Source: Bacteroidota bacterium
GTDB lineage: Bacteria; Bacteroidota; Bacteroidia; JACCXN01
NCBI GenBank assembly: GCA_947462515.1
Contig: CANHPJ010000041.1
Coordinates: forward strand, 1-9,493
Reading direction: 5' to 3'
DNA length: 9,493 nucleotides
The stretch's first letter is position 1, and every line of letters starts with the position of its first letter. Shown piece by piece: positions 1 through 7,017 of the stretch. A program made the translations under genes and the position numbers. The notes below the pieces were generated by a model. The model was not told the DNA's origin, searched no databases, and saw only the letters and a list, made by a program, of their open reading frames with translations.

Positions 1-696
1 GTTTTTATCCGGTGTCTTTCTAAATTTAAGATTTATCTGCTTGTTGGCAGCTTTCATTTCCAAAAGTTCAAAAGTTTCTTTTATTAAACCATGAATCTCA
101 AGTTTGCTTAAGTTCATCTCTAACTGTCCCGACTCTAGACGCGATACAATGTCCAGGTCTTCAACAATTGATATCATCCGCTCGACACTTTTTTCTGCTT
201 TCATTAAAAACTTTCTATTAATAGTTTCATCTTCAAGTCCGCCTTCAAGCAAGGTAAGCAGGTATCCCTGAATATTGAATATTGGAGTTTTAAGCTCATG
301 TGAAACATTTCCCAAAAATTCCTTTCTATATTGAGCCTGACTTTTTAGTGTTTCTATTTCATCTTTGTGGTGCTTGCCCCAGGCCTCTACATCCTGATAA
401 ACATCGTTGAACAAGTTTTCATCCATTTTTATTTTAGATGGAAATGTTTCTTTGTTTAGTTTGAAATTATGTATGATTTTATAAATCAACTTTAATTTTT
501 TGGCAACAAATTCTTTTATGGCATAGCGGGTAAAAAAAAAGGAAGAAAGAAATATTGTGAATGATTGAATAACAATAATTCCCCCAATAATTTGAATATT
601 AAAAAGGTAGGAAAAAAATAAGAATCCGATTAAAGATACTATAGTTGCCAGTGTTGCGTTGAATAACGCAACACTATTAGGAGTAAGATTTTTCAT
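1..696 (-). CDS. Sensor histidine kinase, N-terminal part (cut by left window edge)
   Basis: The frame is open from the ATG at 696 to the window edge (232 residues), so the C-terminal HATPase domain lies outside. Two hydrophobic segments (about residues 10-32 and 36-57) with almost nothing between them form a membrane hairpin, so there is no periplasmic sensor domain. A cytoplasmic linker with helical, charged character (about 60-125) leads into a HisKA dimerisation/phosphoacceptor domain with the H-box SHELKTP at 132-138, His133 being the predicted autophosphorylation site. The gene lies 59 bp downstream of the response regulator at 756-1448 on the same strand, so the two are probably one operon and a cognate pair. 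The layout resembles the PhoR-like kinases of Bacteroidota (family knowledge). The signal is unknown. With no extracellular domain it may sense membrane or cytoplasmic cues, or a partner transporter. Confidence 0.9.
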   Translation of the reverse strand, partial: MKNLTPNSVALFNATLATIVSLIGFLFFSYLFNIQIIGGIIVIQSFTIFLSSFFFTRYAIKEFVAKKLKLIYKIIHNFKLNKETFPSKIKMDENLFNDVYQDVEAWGKHHKDEIETLKSQAQYRKEFLGNVSHELKTPIFNIQGYLLTLLEGGLEDETINRKFLMKAEKSVERMISIVEDLDIVSRLESGQLEMNLSKLEIHGLIKETFELLEMKAANKQINLKFRKTPDKN

Positions 697-755
697 TTAT
701 TATAAAGCTTAATCAAATTTAAAATAAAAATTAAGCAAAAAACACATTGTTATAA

Positions 756-1448
756 TTAGCTTTCAAATTTATAACCCACCCCTTTAATTGTTTTGATATA
801 ATCTTCACCAAGTTTTTCTCTTAGTTTTCTGATGTGTACATCAATGGTTCTGTCGCCAACCACAACGTCTCCTCCCCATACTTTATCCAGAATGATTTCT
901 CTTGGAAATACATTCCCAGGCTTGGAAGCTAATAGCGATATAAGTTCAAATTCTTTACGAGGAAGGTTTATTTCTTCACCCTTCTTAATTATTACGTATT
1001 TTTCTCTGTCAATAACAATGTCTCCAACTTCTTCATTCTTTTTTGATGAACTTCCGGCATCTCCTGATGCCGATCTTCTTAAAAGAGCTTTTATTCTGCT
1101 TACCAAGACCCTTGGTTTTATTGGTTTGCTTATATAGTCATCAGCTCCGGCGTCAAAACCTGCAATTTGAGAATAGTCTTCACTACGTGCAGTTAAAAAA
1201 GTGATAATGCAATTTTTTAGCAATGGGAGCTCCCTTATTTTGGTGCATGTTTCCATTCCGTCCATTTCGGGCATCATTACATCAAGTATGATTAATGCCG
1301 GATTTTCTCTCTTAGCAATTTCAATTGCTTCTCTTCCATTATTAGAGGTTAGCACTTCAAATCCTTCTTTTTCAAGGTTGTATTTGATGAATTCAAGAAT
1401 GTCATTCTCATCATCAACCAATAAAATTTTTGTTCTCTCTGTGCTCAT
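756..1448 (-). CDS. OmpR/PhoB-family response regulator transcription factor
   Basis: The 230-residue protein has the standard size and order: receiver domain (about 6-122), linker, and C-terminal winged-helix DNA-binding domain (about 140-229). All receiver residues are present: acidic pair Asp12-Asp13, phosphoacceptor Asp56 in LDVMMP, Thr86 and Lys108. The recognition helix carries RTIDVHIRKLR (200-210), followed by the conserved IKTIKGVGYKF wing. It should be phosphorylated by the kinase encoded 59 bp downstream and then bind direct repeats in promoters. It is divergent from the TonB receptor gene, and the 316-bp region between them carries 11-bp repeat arrays of the PhoB operator style, so that receptor is a likely target. 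The start ATG at 1448 lies 22 nt behind a perfect TAnnTTTG element. PhoB-like function in phosphate sensing is a reasonable analogy but is not proven by the sequence, so no symbol is given. Confidence 0.95.
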   Translation of the reverse strand: MSTERTKILLVDDENDILEFIKYNLEKEGFEVLTSNNGREAIEIAKRENPALIILDVMMPEMDGMETCTKIRELPLLKNCIITFLTARSEDYSQIAGFDAGADDYISKPIKPRVLVSRIKALLRRSASGDAGSSSKKNEEVGDIVIDREKYVIIKKGEEINLPRKEFELISLLASKPGNVFPREIILDKVWGGDVVVGDRTIDVHIRKLREKLGEDYIKTIKGVGYKFES

Positions 1449-1470
1449 AATTTTCGTTGTTATTGTTCTG

Positions 1471-1528
1471 CAAAGATAATACTACACTTTCATAAAGTCA
1501 TTGAGCTGTTTGTTAAGTTAACATTATC
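1471..1528 (-). promoter_or_regulatory. Promoter of the regulator-kinase operon with possible autoregulatory repeats
   Basis: Read on the minus strand, TATCTTTG (1478-1471) matches the Bacteroidota -7 consensus TAnnTTTG exactly and lies 22 nt before the regulator ATG. Further upstream three consecutive 11-bp units begin GATAA (1528), CTTAA (1517) and GCTCA (1506); the third is degenerate. The units resemble those before the receptor gene but lie one helical turn further from the -7 element and one base out of phase with the other arrays. Autoregulation is therefore only a suggestion. The -7 element is well supported; the repeats are weak. Confidence 0.5.
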
Positions 1529-1632
1529 AATCAATCATTGTTCCTCATTTTTAAATAAAGATGTAATTAATTCTTTTTTAGTCATTTATTCTTGCTCTTG
1601 TGTTTCTTAATTTGACACCTTGCTTCTATATA

Positions 1633-1676
1633 TTTAACATATCCGTAATATTCGATTAATGGAATGTTAAGATGAA
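1633..1676 (+). promoter_or_regulatory. Four tandem 11-bp direct repeats, candidate PhoB/OmpR-type operator
   Basis: Four consecutive 11-bp units start at 1633, 1644, 1655 and 1666 with TTTAA, CGTAA, ATTAA and GTTAA, so xxTAA is kept at an exact 11-bp period. PhoB-family dimers bind direct repeats spaced 11 bp apart on one face of the helix (established for E. coli pho boxes, although the bases differ here). The last unit ends 5 nt before the -7 element of the receptor gene, where an activator would replace the -33 contact. The adjacent response regulator is the obvious candidate binder. In AT-rich DNA such cores arise by chance; the matching layout before the gene at 4850 is what makes this credible. 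Confidence 0.6.
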
Positions 1677-1681
1677 CTCTT

Positions 1682-1689
1682 TATTTTTG
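1682..1689 (+). promoter_or_regulatory. -7 promoter element of the TonB receptor gene
   Basis: TATTTTTG matches TAnnTTTG exactly, the -7 element recognised by the Bacteroidota primary sigma factor. It predicts transcription starting near 1696 and a 5' leader of roughly 70 nt before the ATG at 1765. No good -33 TTTG is seen at the usual spacing, because the 11-bp repeat array occupies that place; this fits an activator-dependent promoter. Confidence 0.6.
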
Positions 1690-1764
1690 CCTGAAAATTA
1701 ACAAAAGATAATCATTGCATTAAGAGCTTCGGTAATCGCATTTGTTTTAACATTAATTTAAAAT

Positions 1765-4662
1765 ATGAAATTTCTAAAATCGTTTTTTGTTGTAGTATTT
1801 GCTTTGATGTTGTTTGGTTTTACGGATGTTTTAATCGCTCAAAATTCAAGTATTAAAGGAACTGTAATTGATGGCAGTAATGGAGAAACACTCCCGGGTG
1901 CTACTGTATCAATTAATGGGAGCACTCAAGGTGGAGTAACAGATATTAACGGAAAATTTACCATAAGTAATGTTGCTCCGGGTAAGTATAGTCTTACTTT
2001 TCGATTTATTTCATTTGAGACAAAAATTGTTAATGATGTTCAGGTAGAAAGCAACAAACCAACAATTATGGAGGTTACTATATCCCCTGCAGCCAATGAG
2101 TTGGGTGAAGTTGTTATTGAAGCTACCATGAAGAGGGAGTCTGTTAATGCCATGATGGCTATTCAAAAAAATAGTGTCAGTGTATCCGATGGTATTTCTG
2201 CTGAGGCAATAAGAAAAACTCCGGATAGAAGTTCAAGCGATGTTATAAAGAGGGTAAGTGGCGCAAGTATTCAAGATAATAAATTTGCTATTATTAGAGG
2301 ATTGGGCGATCGTTATAATGCTGCTTTTTTAAATGGTGCGCCGCTACCTAGCTCCGAATCAGATAGAAAAGCCTTTTCCTTTGATATCTTTCCTTCCGCA
2401 TTATTGGATAATATAATCATTTTAAAAACTGCTACTCCCGATATGCCTGCCGATTTTGCAGGTGGTATAATTAACATTAACACCAGAAGTATTCCCGAAG
2501 AAAATACCCAAACTATATCTATAGGAACTAATTACAATACCCTTACCACTTTTAAACCATCTTATACTTATAATGGCGGAAAGCTTGACTTTTTAGGCAT
2601 AGATGATGGTTCCCGAAAATTGCAGTCTGGACTTCCAGCTACTGAAGCTTTTAGGTCTGCTCAGCCAAGTGAAAAAGCAGTTTTAGCTAAAACTACAACC
2701 AATGATTGGGCCATTTTAAAAAATAATTCCACTATGCCTGCCCTAAACTTTCAATATGCGCTTGGAAATGTAGGTAAAATAAAAGGTCGCGATTTTGGAA
2801 GTTTCGTGGCATTAACATATAATAATAACTATTCCACTAGGCAATCTATTAGAAGGGATTTTGATGAGCCACTCGCTGGTCAAAAACCTCCAACATTATT
2901 TGAATTGAAGGATAATCAGTATGAAAATGCCATATTGGGTGGGCTAATATGGAATATGTCGTACAAATTAAATGATAATTCTAAAATAAGTTTGAAGAAT
3001 TTATATAGTATAAATTCATCTGATAGGGTAGTGTTAAGAGAAGGTATAAGGTATATGGATGGCGTTCAGGAACTTTCCTCTGCTCGTCAGTTTACTCAGA
3101 ATAATCTTTACTCGGGTCAGCTTTCCGGAGAGCATCTTTTGCCTAAAAAGAGTATTAAAATCAATTGGATTGGAGGGTATAGCAATATTGAGCGCGATAT
3201 CCCTAATTTAAGAAGGATGCTATATACAAGAGATTATTCAGCTGGAGTTGATAATAGCAATGCCCCATATCAGGCAGCAATACCTGCTTCCGGAACATCT
3301 CCTAGTGCTGGTGGAAATACTTTTTATTCCAATAACAAAGAGCAATTATATAGTGCAAATTATGATGTCTCCATTCCTTTTGAGTTTTTAGCTTTTAAAA
3401 GTACTGTTAAAGTGGGTGGGTATCATCAATTTAGAAATCGCGATTTTACATCTCGTCAATTTGGTTTTTCCAGATATTCCTCCGGTACAAAAGTTCCTTT
3501 TGATAATGCTCTTTTGCTTTTGCCTGAAGATTCTATTTTTGCAGCATCCAATATGGGTATTATTCAGCCATATCAAGCTGCCCAAAATGGAAATCCTGCT
3601 GTTAAAGGCTTGGGTGGATTTAAATTAGAAGAGGTTACTAAATTAAACGATGCCTATAATGCCACCTCCATGTTGAATGCTGGCTATGCAATGATCGATA
3701 ATAAATTCTCATCTAAATTTAGGTTGATTTGGGGTGCAAGAATGGAGGCCTATAACCAAACATTGAAATCTTTTGAAGATGATGGTAAAGAGGTTTTCAT
3801 CGACTCTACTGTTGTGGATGTTTTGCCTTCCGGAAACTTTATTTTTTCAGCAACAGAAAAAGCAAATCTACGATTATGTTATTCTCAAACCTTATCCCGA
3901 CCTGAGTTTAGAGAATTGGCACCTTTTGGATTCTTCGATTTTACAACTTTCTTCACTGTAAGGGGAAATCCTCAGTTGGCTAGGGCATTGGTGCATAATT
4001 ATGATTTTCGTTACGAGTGGTTTCCTGAAGCAGGACAAATGTTCTCTGTATCTTTGTTTTACAAACGCTTTATAAATGCCATTGAGCAGGTAAATCGTGC
4101 TGATGTTCCAAGGGAATTATATTATAAAAACGTGCCTTTAGTAAATAATTATGGGGCCGAATTAGAGTTTCGTATGAATTTGAATTCTATAATAAAAGAG
4201 TCAAGCAGTACTTTAGTTAATAATTTAAGCTTCTTTTCTAATCTCGCTTTAATAAAATCAGTTGTTGATGTAAGTCAAATTCCGGGATCAATTTCATCAA
4301 CTAGGCCTCTACAAGGTCAATCTCCTTATATTATCAATAGTGGTGTTTTATACAATGATTTGGAGAGAAAGTTTAGTGTTAACCTGGCCTTAAATAAAAT
4401 AGGTAGAAGAATTTTTATAGTAGGTAATACTCAAGAACCGGATATTTTTGAAAATCCGGTTACCATGCTCGATTTTCAAATTAGTAAAACTGTGCTTAAA
4501 AATCTGAATATGAAGTTCAATGTGTCTAATATTCTTGCCCAGGATAATGTTTTTTATCAGGATTTAAATAATAATAAAAAATTAGATAAAGATTTTGATA
4601 ATTTAATGGTTCAAACTAATAATGGTAGAACCATATCCTTTAGCTTTAGTTATCAGTTTTAA
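1765..4662 (+). CDS. TonB-dependent outer-membrane receptor with carboxypeptidase-regulatory-like N-terminal domain
   Basis: The 965-residue protein starts with a signal peptide (1-25, cleavage expected before Gln26). A carboxypeptidase-regulatory-like beta-sandwich (about 29-108) follows, then a TonB-box-like stretch ELGEVVIEAT (112-121), the plug domain (about 130-240, with the RGLGDRYNAAFLNG loop) and a beta-barrel to the C-terminus, which ends in an aromatic residue (FSYQF) as expected for BAM insertion. It should import a substrate too large or too scarce for porins, using TonB energy. No SusD-like lipoprotein is adjacent, so this is not a canonical SusCD glycan system. The substrate is unknown; phosphate-containing ligands or metals are possible given the neighbouring PhoB-like regulator. 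Near the end, D933-D945 resembles a calcium-binding DxNxN loop. The gene has its own promoter (1633-1689) and terminator (4691-4717). The fold assignment is firm, the substrate is not. Confidence 0.95.
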   Translation: MKFLKSFFVVVFALMLFGFTDVLIAQNSSIKGTVIDGSNGETLPGATVSINGSTQGGVTDINGKFTISNVAPGKYSLTFRFISFETKIVNDVQVESNKPTIMEVTISPAANELGEVVIEATMKRESVNAMMAIQKNSVSVSDGISAEAIRKTPDRSSSDVIKRVSGASIQDNKFAIIRGLGDRYNAAFLNGAPLPSSESDRKAFSFDIFPSALLDNIIILKTATPDMPADFAGGIININTRSIPEENTQTISIGTNYNTLTTFKPSYTYNGGKLDFLGIDDGSRKLQSGLPATEAFRSAQPSEKAVLAKTTTNDWAILKNNSTMPALNFQYALGNVGKIKGRDFGSFVALTYNNNYSTRQSIRRDFDEPLAGQKPPTLFELKDNQYENAILGGLIWNMSYKLNDNSKISLKNLYSINSSDRVVLREGIRYMDGVQELSSARQFTQNNLYSGQLSGEHLLPKKSIKINWIGGYSNIERDIPNLRRMLYTRDYSAGVDNSNAPYQAAIPASGTSPSAGGNTFYSNNKEQLYSANYDVSIPFEFLAFKSTVKVGGYHQFRNRDFTSRQFGFSRYSSGTKVPFDNALLLLPEDSIFAASNMGIIQPYQAAQNGNPAVKGLGGFKLEEVTKLNDAYNATSMLNAGYAMIDNKFSSKFRLIWGARMEAYNQTLKSFEDDGKEVFIDSTVVDVLPSGNFIFSATEKANLRLCYSQTLSRPEFRELAPFGFFDFTTFFTVRGNPQLARALVHNYDFRYEWFPEAGQMFSVSLFYKRFINAIEQVNRADVPRELYYKNVPLVNNYGAELEFRMNLNSIIKESSSTLVNNLSFFSNLALIKSVVDVSQIPGSISSTRPLQGQSPYIINSGVLYNDLERKFSVNLALNKIGRRIFIVGNTQEPDIFENPVTMLDFQISKTVLKNLNMKFNVSNILAQDNVFYQDLNNNKKLDKDFDNLMVQTNNGRTISFSFSYQF

Positions 4663-4690
4663 TACCTAAAATTTACCTTAATGTAATGTG

Positions 4691-4717
4691 AAGCCTCGAT
4701 TTATCGGGGCTTTTTTT
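4691..4717 (+). terminator. Rho-independent terminator of the TonB receptor gene
   Basis: A 9-bp stem (AAGCCTCGA with TCGGGGCTT, one G-U pair) closes a 4-nt loop TTTA and runs into seven T residues at 4711-4717. It lies 29 nt after the receptor stop codon. It shows that the receptor and the next gene are mostly separate transcripts. Confidence 0.88.
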
Positions 4718-4753
4718 ATGAAAACAACCTATTTAACATCTATTTGGGTTTTT

Positions 4754-4797
4754 GTTAAAGCAAAGTTAACATTGAGGTAAGATTTAAGAAACGGGTT
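4754..4797 (+). promoter_or_regulatory. 11-bp direct-repeat array before the T9SS protein gene
   Basis: Three consecutive 11-bp units begin GTTAA (4754), GTTAA (4765) and GGTAA (4776). A fourth, degenerate unit begins AGAAA (4787). The 44-bp array ends exactly 5 nt before the -7 element at 4803, the same geometry as in front of the receptor gene (1676 to 1682). The repeat period and position fit a PhoB/OmpR-family activator. The array lies just downstream of the receptor terminator and so belongs to the next gene. Confidence 0.65.
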
Positions 4798-4802
4798 TAA
4801 AA

Positions 4803-4810
4803 TACCTTTG
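4803..4810 (+). promoter_or_regulatory. -7 promoter element of the T9SS protein gene
   Basis: TACCTTTG matches TAnnTTTG exactly and predicts a start near 4817 with a leader of about 33 nt. The -33 region is occupied by the 11-bp repeat array rather than a clear TTTG at the usual spacing. Confidence 0.65.
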
Positions 4811-4849
4811 CCGCATTAGTTAATTAAACAATAAAAAATCATTAAAACT

Positions 4850-6484
4850 ATGAAAAGAAAAATTACAACTTTTATTTGCGCGCTGTTCTTGGGTTCGGCT
4901 TCTTATGCGCAGTATTTTTTTGAAGAAACAACCTATCGTGGTGCTTTTGGTGCCGCTAACTCAGTAGATTGGGCTTCTGGTTGGGCCAACTTTAATCCAG
5001 AAACAACGGTTTACCCTGCTGCTAATAAAACTGTTGATGCAGATATTATTGTTGATACAAAATGGTCTGCCGGTGATGTTATCTTATTAAAAAATAAAGT
5101 TTATGTTACCAATAATGCAACTTTAACTATTGAGCCAGGTGTTGTTATTAGAGGCGATAAGTCGACAGAAGGTACTTTGATTATCTCTAAAGGATCAAAG
5201 ATTAAAGCATCCGGGACGGCAAATAATCCAATAGTTTTTACATCTAATTTTGATGTGGATCAAAGAAATCCTGGAGACTGGGGTGGGATTATATTGCTAG
5301 GTAAAGCTGTAAATAACTTTGCTAATGGAAATGGGGTTATTGAAGGAGGCTTAGATTCAACCAAAGCAGCTCATGGTGGAACTGATGATCTTGATAATTC
5401 AGGAAATTTACAGTTTGTAAGAATTGAGTTTGCTGGTTACCCATTTGCTCCAGATAAAGAAATTAACGGGCTTACCTTAGGTTCTGTTGGTTCAGGAACT
5501 ACTATTGATCACGTTCAGGTTAGTTTTTCAAACGATGATTCTTTCGAATGGTTTGGTGGCAGCGTAAACGCTAAATATCTTATTGCCTATAGAGGCATTG
5601 ATGATGATTTTGACACAGATAACGGATTTAGAGGTAAAGTGCAATTTGGTTTAATAGTTAGAGATCCTGAATTGGCTGACCAGTGTAATTGCAGTACATC
5701 AGAATCTTTCGAGTCTGATAATGATGGTGCTGGATCAGATAACTCTCCTAAAACAGCCGCTGTTTTTTCAAATATCACAGCTGTTGGTCCTTATAGAGGA
5801 AGCTTAAGTAACACGATAGATGCCAAATTTAGAAGAGCACTAAGAATAAGAAGGAATTCTTCTATTTCTGTTTTGAATTCGGTATTTACCGACTGGCCTA
5901 CAGGTTTACACATAGAAGGTGTAAAAGCAGAAGCTAATGCGCAAACAGCTAATGGTTTGGTGTTTTCAAATAATACCTTTGCTGGTATGAAAGCAAACTT
6001 TAAAATTGATACAACCGTTTTTATGGATGTTAGAAAATATTTCTTCGACAACCATAATGATACCATTGTTAGCGCGTCAGGTTTGTTTGTAAATGCGTAT
6101 CCTACTCTTGATTTAGCTCCGGATTATAGATTGGCTGCTGGTTCTGCATTGCTTTCAGGAGCTGATTTTTCTAATTCAACAAAACTTGGTCAGGTAATAC
6201 ATGTTGGTATTAAGAAAGAAAACAATGATTTAAGTATCAATTTGTTTCCAAATCCTGTTAAAGAAAATGCGGTAATTAATTTTTCTTTAGCTCAAGCTTC
6301 TAAGATGAGAATTAATATTTATGATATCACAGGAAGTCTTGTAAGAACAGTATTAAACGAGTCTGTTTCTGCTGGAGCTCATACTTATAATGTAAATACT
6401 CAAAATTTAAACTCAGGAGTTTATTTTATAAACATGGAATCTGATTCAATTTCAAAAACCATGAAGTTTTTAATTTCAAAGTAA
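4850..6484 (+). CDS. Secreted surface protein with C-terminal T9SS type A sorting domain
   Basis: The 544-residue protein begins with a signal peptide (1-20, cleavage before Gln21). The central part (about 40-440) has short beta-strand repeats of the kind seen in right-handed parallel beta-helix proteins (TLTIEPGVVIRG, GDWGGIILLGK, EINGLTLGSVGSGTTIDHVQVSF). Residues 461-544 form a type A T9SS sorting domain starting at NLFPNPV, so the mature protein is expected to cross the outer membrane and be anchored or released at the surface. Conserved-looking acidic motifs are DDSFEWFGG (229-237), DDDFDTDNG (251-259) and FESDNDG (287-293), with a Cys279-x-Cys281 pair between the second and third; they could bind a cation or ligand, which is inference. 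I recall this family commonly lying beside TonB receptors in Bacteroidota. The shared promoter layout supports a joint role. No enzymatic activity can be assigned. Confidence 0.92.
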   Translation: MKRKITTFICALFLGSASYAQYFFEETTYRGAFGAANSVDWASGWANFNPETTVYPAANKTVDADIIVDTKWSAGDVILLKNKVYVTNNATLTIEPGVVIRGDKSTEGTLIISKGSKIKASGTANNPIVFTSNFDVDQRNPGDWGGIILLGKAVNNFANGNGVIEGGLDSTKAAHGGTDDLDNSGNLQFVRIEFAGYPFAPDKEINGLTLGSVGSGTTIDHVQVSFSNDDSFEWFGGSVNAKYLIAYRGIDDDFDTDNGFRGKVQFGLIVRDPELADQCNCSTSESFESDNDGAGSDNSPKTAAVFSNITAVGPYRGSLSNTIDAKFRRALRIRRNSSISVLNSVFTDWPTGLHIEGVKAEANAQTANGLVFSNNTFAGMKANFKIDTTVFMDVRKYFFDNHNDTIVSASGLFVNAYPTLDLAPDYRLAAGSALLSGADFSNSTKLGQVIHVGIKKENNDLSINLFPNPVKENAVINFSLAQASKMRINIYDITGSLVRTVLNESVSAGAHTYNVNTQNLNSGVYFINMESDSISKTMKFLISK

Positions 6485-6499
6485 TTCCTTTTGATTGAT

Positions 6500-6537
6500 A
6501 AAAAGGCCTGACAAAATAATATTTGTCAGGCCTTTTT
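6500..6537. terminator. Strong bidirectional terminator between convergent genes
   Basis: A perfect 16-bp stem (AAAAAGGCCTGACAAA with its complement) closes a 6-nt loop ATAATA. The stem base is A5 on one side and T5 on the other, so transcripts from both directions end in a T tract. It lies 15 nt after the stop of the T9SS protein gene and 4 nt after the stop of the small minus-strand ORF at 6542-6655. It therefore serves both. Confidence 0.93.
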
Positions 6538-6541
6538 GCGT

Positions 6542-6655
6542 TTATAGAATAAAAACCAGTGCCAAAATAAAAACTAATATAATGATTATGTATTGCCATA
6601 TGTCAACAAAATAATCCCCGTATTTAGTGTAAAGCTGTTTTAAGAAATCAATCAT
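6542..6655 (-). CDS. 37-aa small single-pass membrane protein
   Basis: An ATG at 6655 opens a 37-codon frame ending in TAA at 6542. The product is MIDFLKQLYTKYGDYF followed by a short linker and a hydrophobic C-terminal segment (about residues 22-37, IIIILVFILALVFIL). It has the typical form of a small bacterial membrane protein: a short polar, aromatic-rich N-terminus and one transmembrane helix reaching the C-terminus. The stop codon is 4 nt before a perfect terminator stem that has a T tract in this direction, which is strong evidence that transcription ends here for this gene. No clear ribosome-binding site or perfect -7 element was found upstream; it could share a transcript with the regulator at 7018-7704 (362 nt upstream). 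Function is unknown. It could be a regulator of a membrane protein, such as a kinase or transporter, or a toxin-like peptide. Confidence 0.6.
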   Translation of the reverse strand: MIDFLKQLYTKYGDYFVDIWQYIIIILVFILALVFIL

Positions 6656-7017
6656 ATCCAAAATCAATAAGTCCAAATTTTAATAAGGCTAAAGTAATAA
6701 AATTGTTAATGGGCTGTTTGTTATGCTCAATGTCAAAACCTGAATATTTATTATATTGAGAAAAAGTGTTTTTGGCTAAAATAGAAAGATCCCTCTTTTA
6801 CAAAATGTTCATGTAAGGGAGTTCTTTCAGCTGAGAGCTTAATAGGTAAGTAAATAAAAAATCAGCAAAAAAATTACAAGAAAATGTGCTTTTCAAGAAG
6901 GCTAAAGAGTATAAATGTTGACTATAATTCTAAACCAAAAGGAAGTTTAGAAAAAATTTCAATCAAAAAGCGGGTAGGGTGGAGTAGCGTTTGGTTTTTG
7001 TTTTAGGCTATTTTAGT
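6656..7017. other. 362-bp AT-rich intergenic stretch with weak structures only
   Basis: No convincing protein-coding frame was found here. It would be the leader of the 37-aa gene or the 3' trailer of the regulator gene. Two modest structures are visible. One is an imperfect hairpin at 6790-6820 (TCCC/GGGA and TTACA/TGTAA arms with a 4-nt bulge and 9-nt loop). The other is a 14-nt near-palindrome CTTTCAGCTGAGAG at 6824-6837 with one mismatch. A G-rich patch lies at 6970-6990. None matches a riboswitch or terminator well. Confidence 0.5.

Noticed and set aside
832..1137. Plus-strand open frame of 101 codons
   Set aside because: It is antisense to the response regulator, whose motifs are all intact on the minus strand, and its product is low in complexity with no recognisable domain. 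The frames at 1201-1479, 5587-5778, 5791-6066 and 7487-7711 are shadows for the same reason.
3388..3961. Short frames on both strands inside the receptor gene
   Set aside because: They lie within a continuous beta-barrel coding frame and have no promoter or family features of their own.
6790..6820. Hairpin as terminator for the orphan regulator transcript
   Set aside because: The stem is interrupted by a 4-nt bulge and the minus-strand sequence after it lacks a solid T tract; it is kept only as a weak structure.
6815..6860. Resemblance to a thiamine pyrophosphate riboswitch (GGGAG and CTGAGA)
   Set aside because: The conserved downstream GAACCTGAT and GGATAATGCC blocks are missing and no thiamine gene follows.
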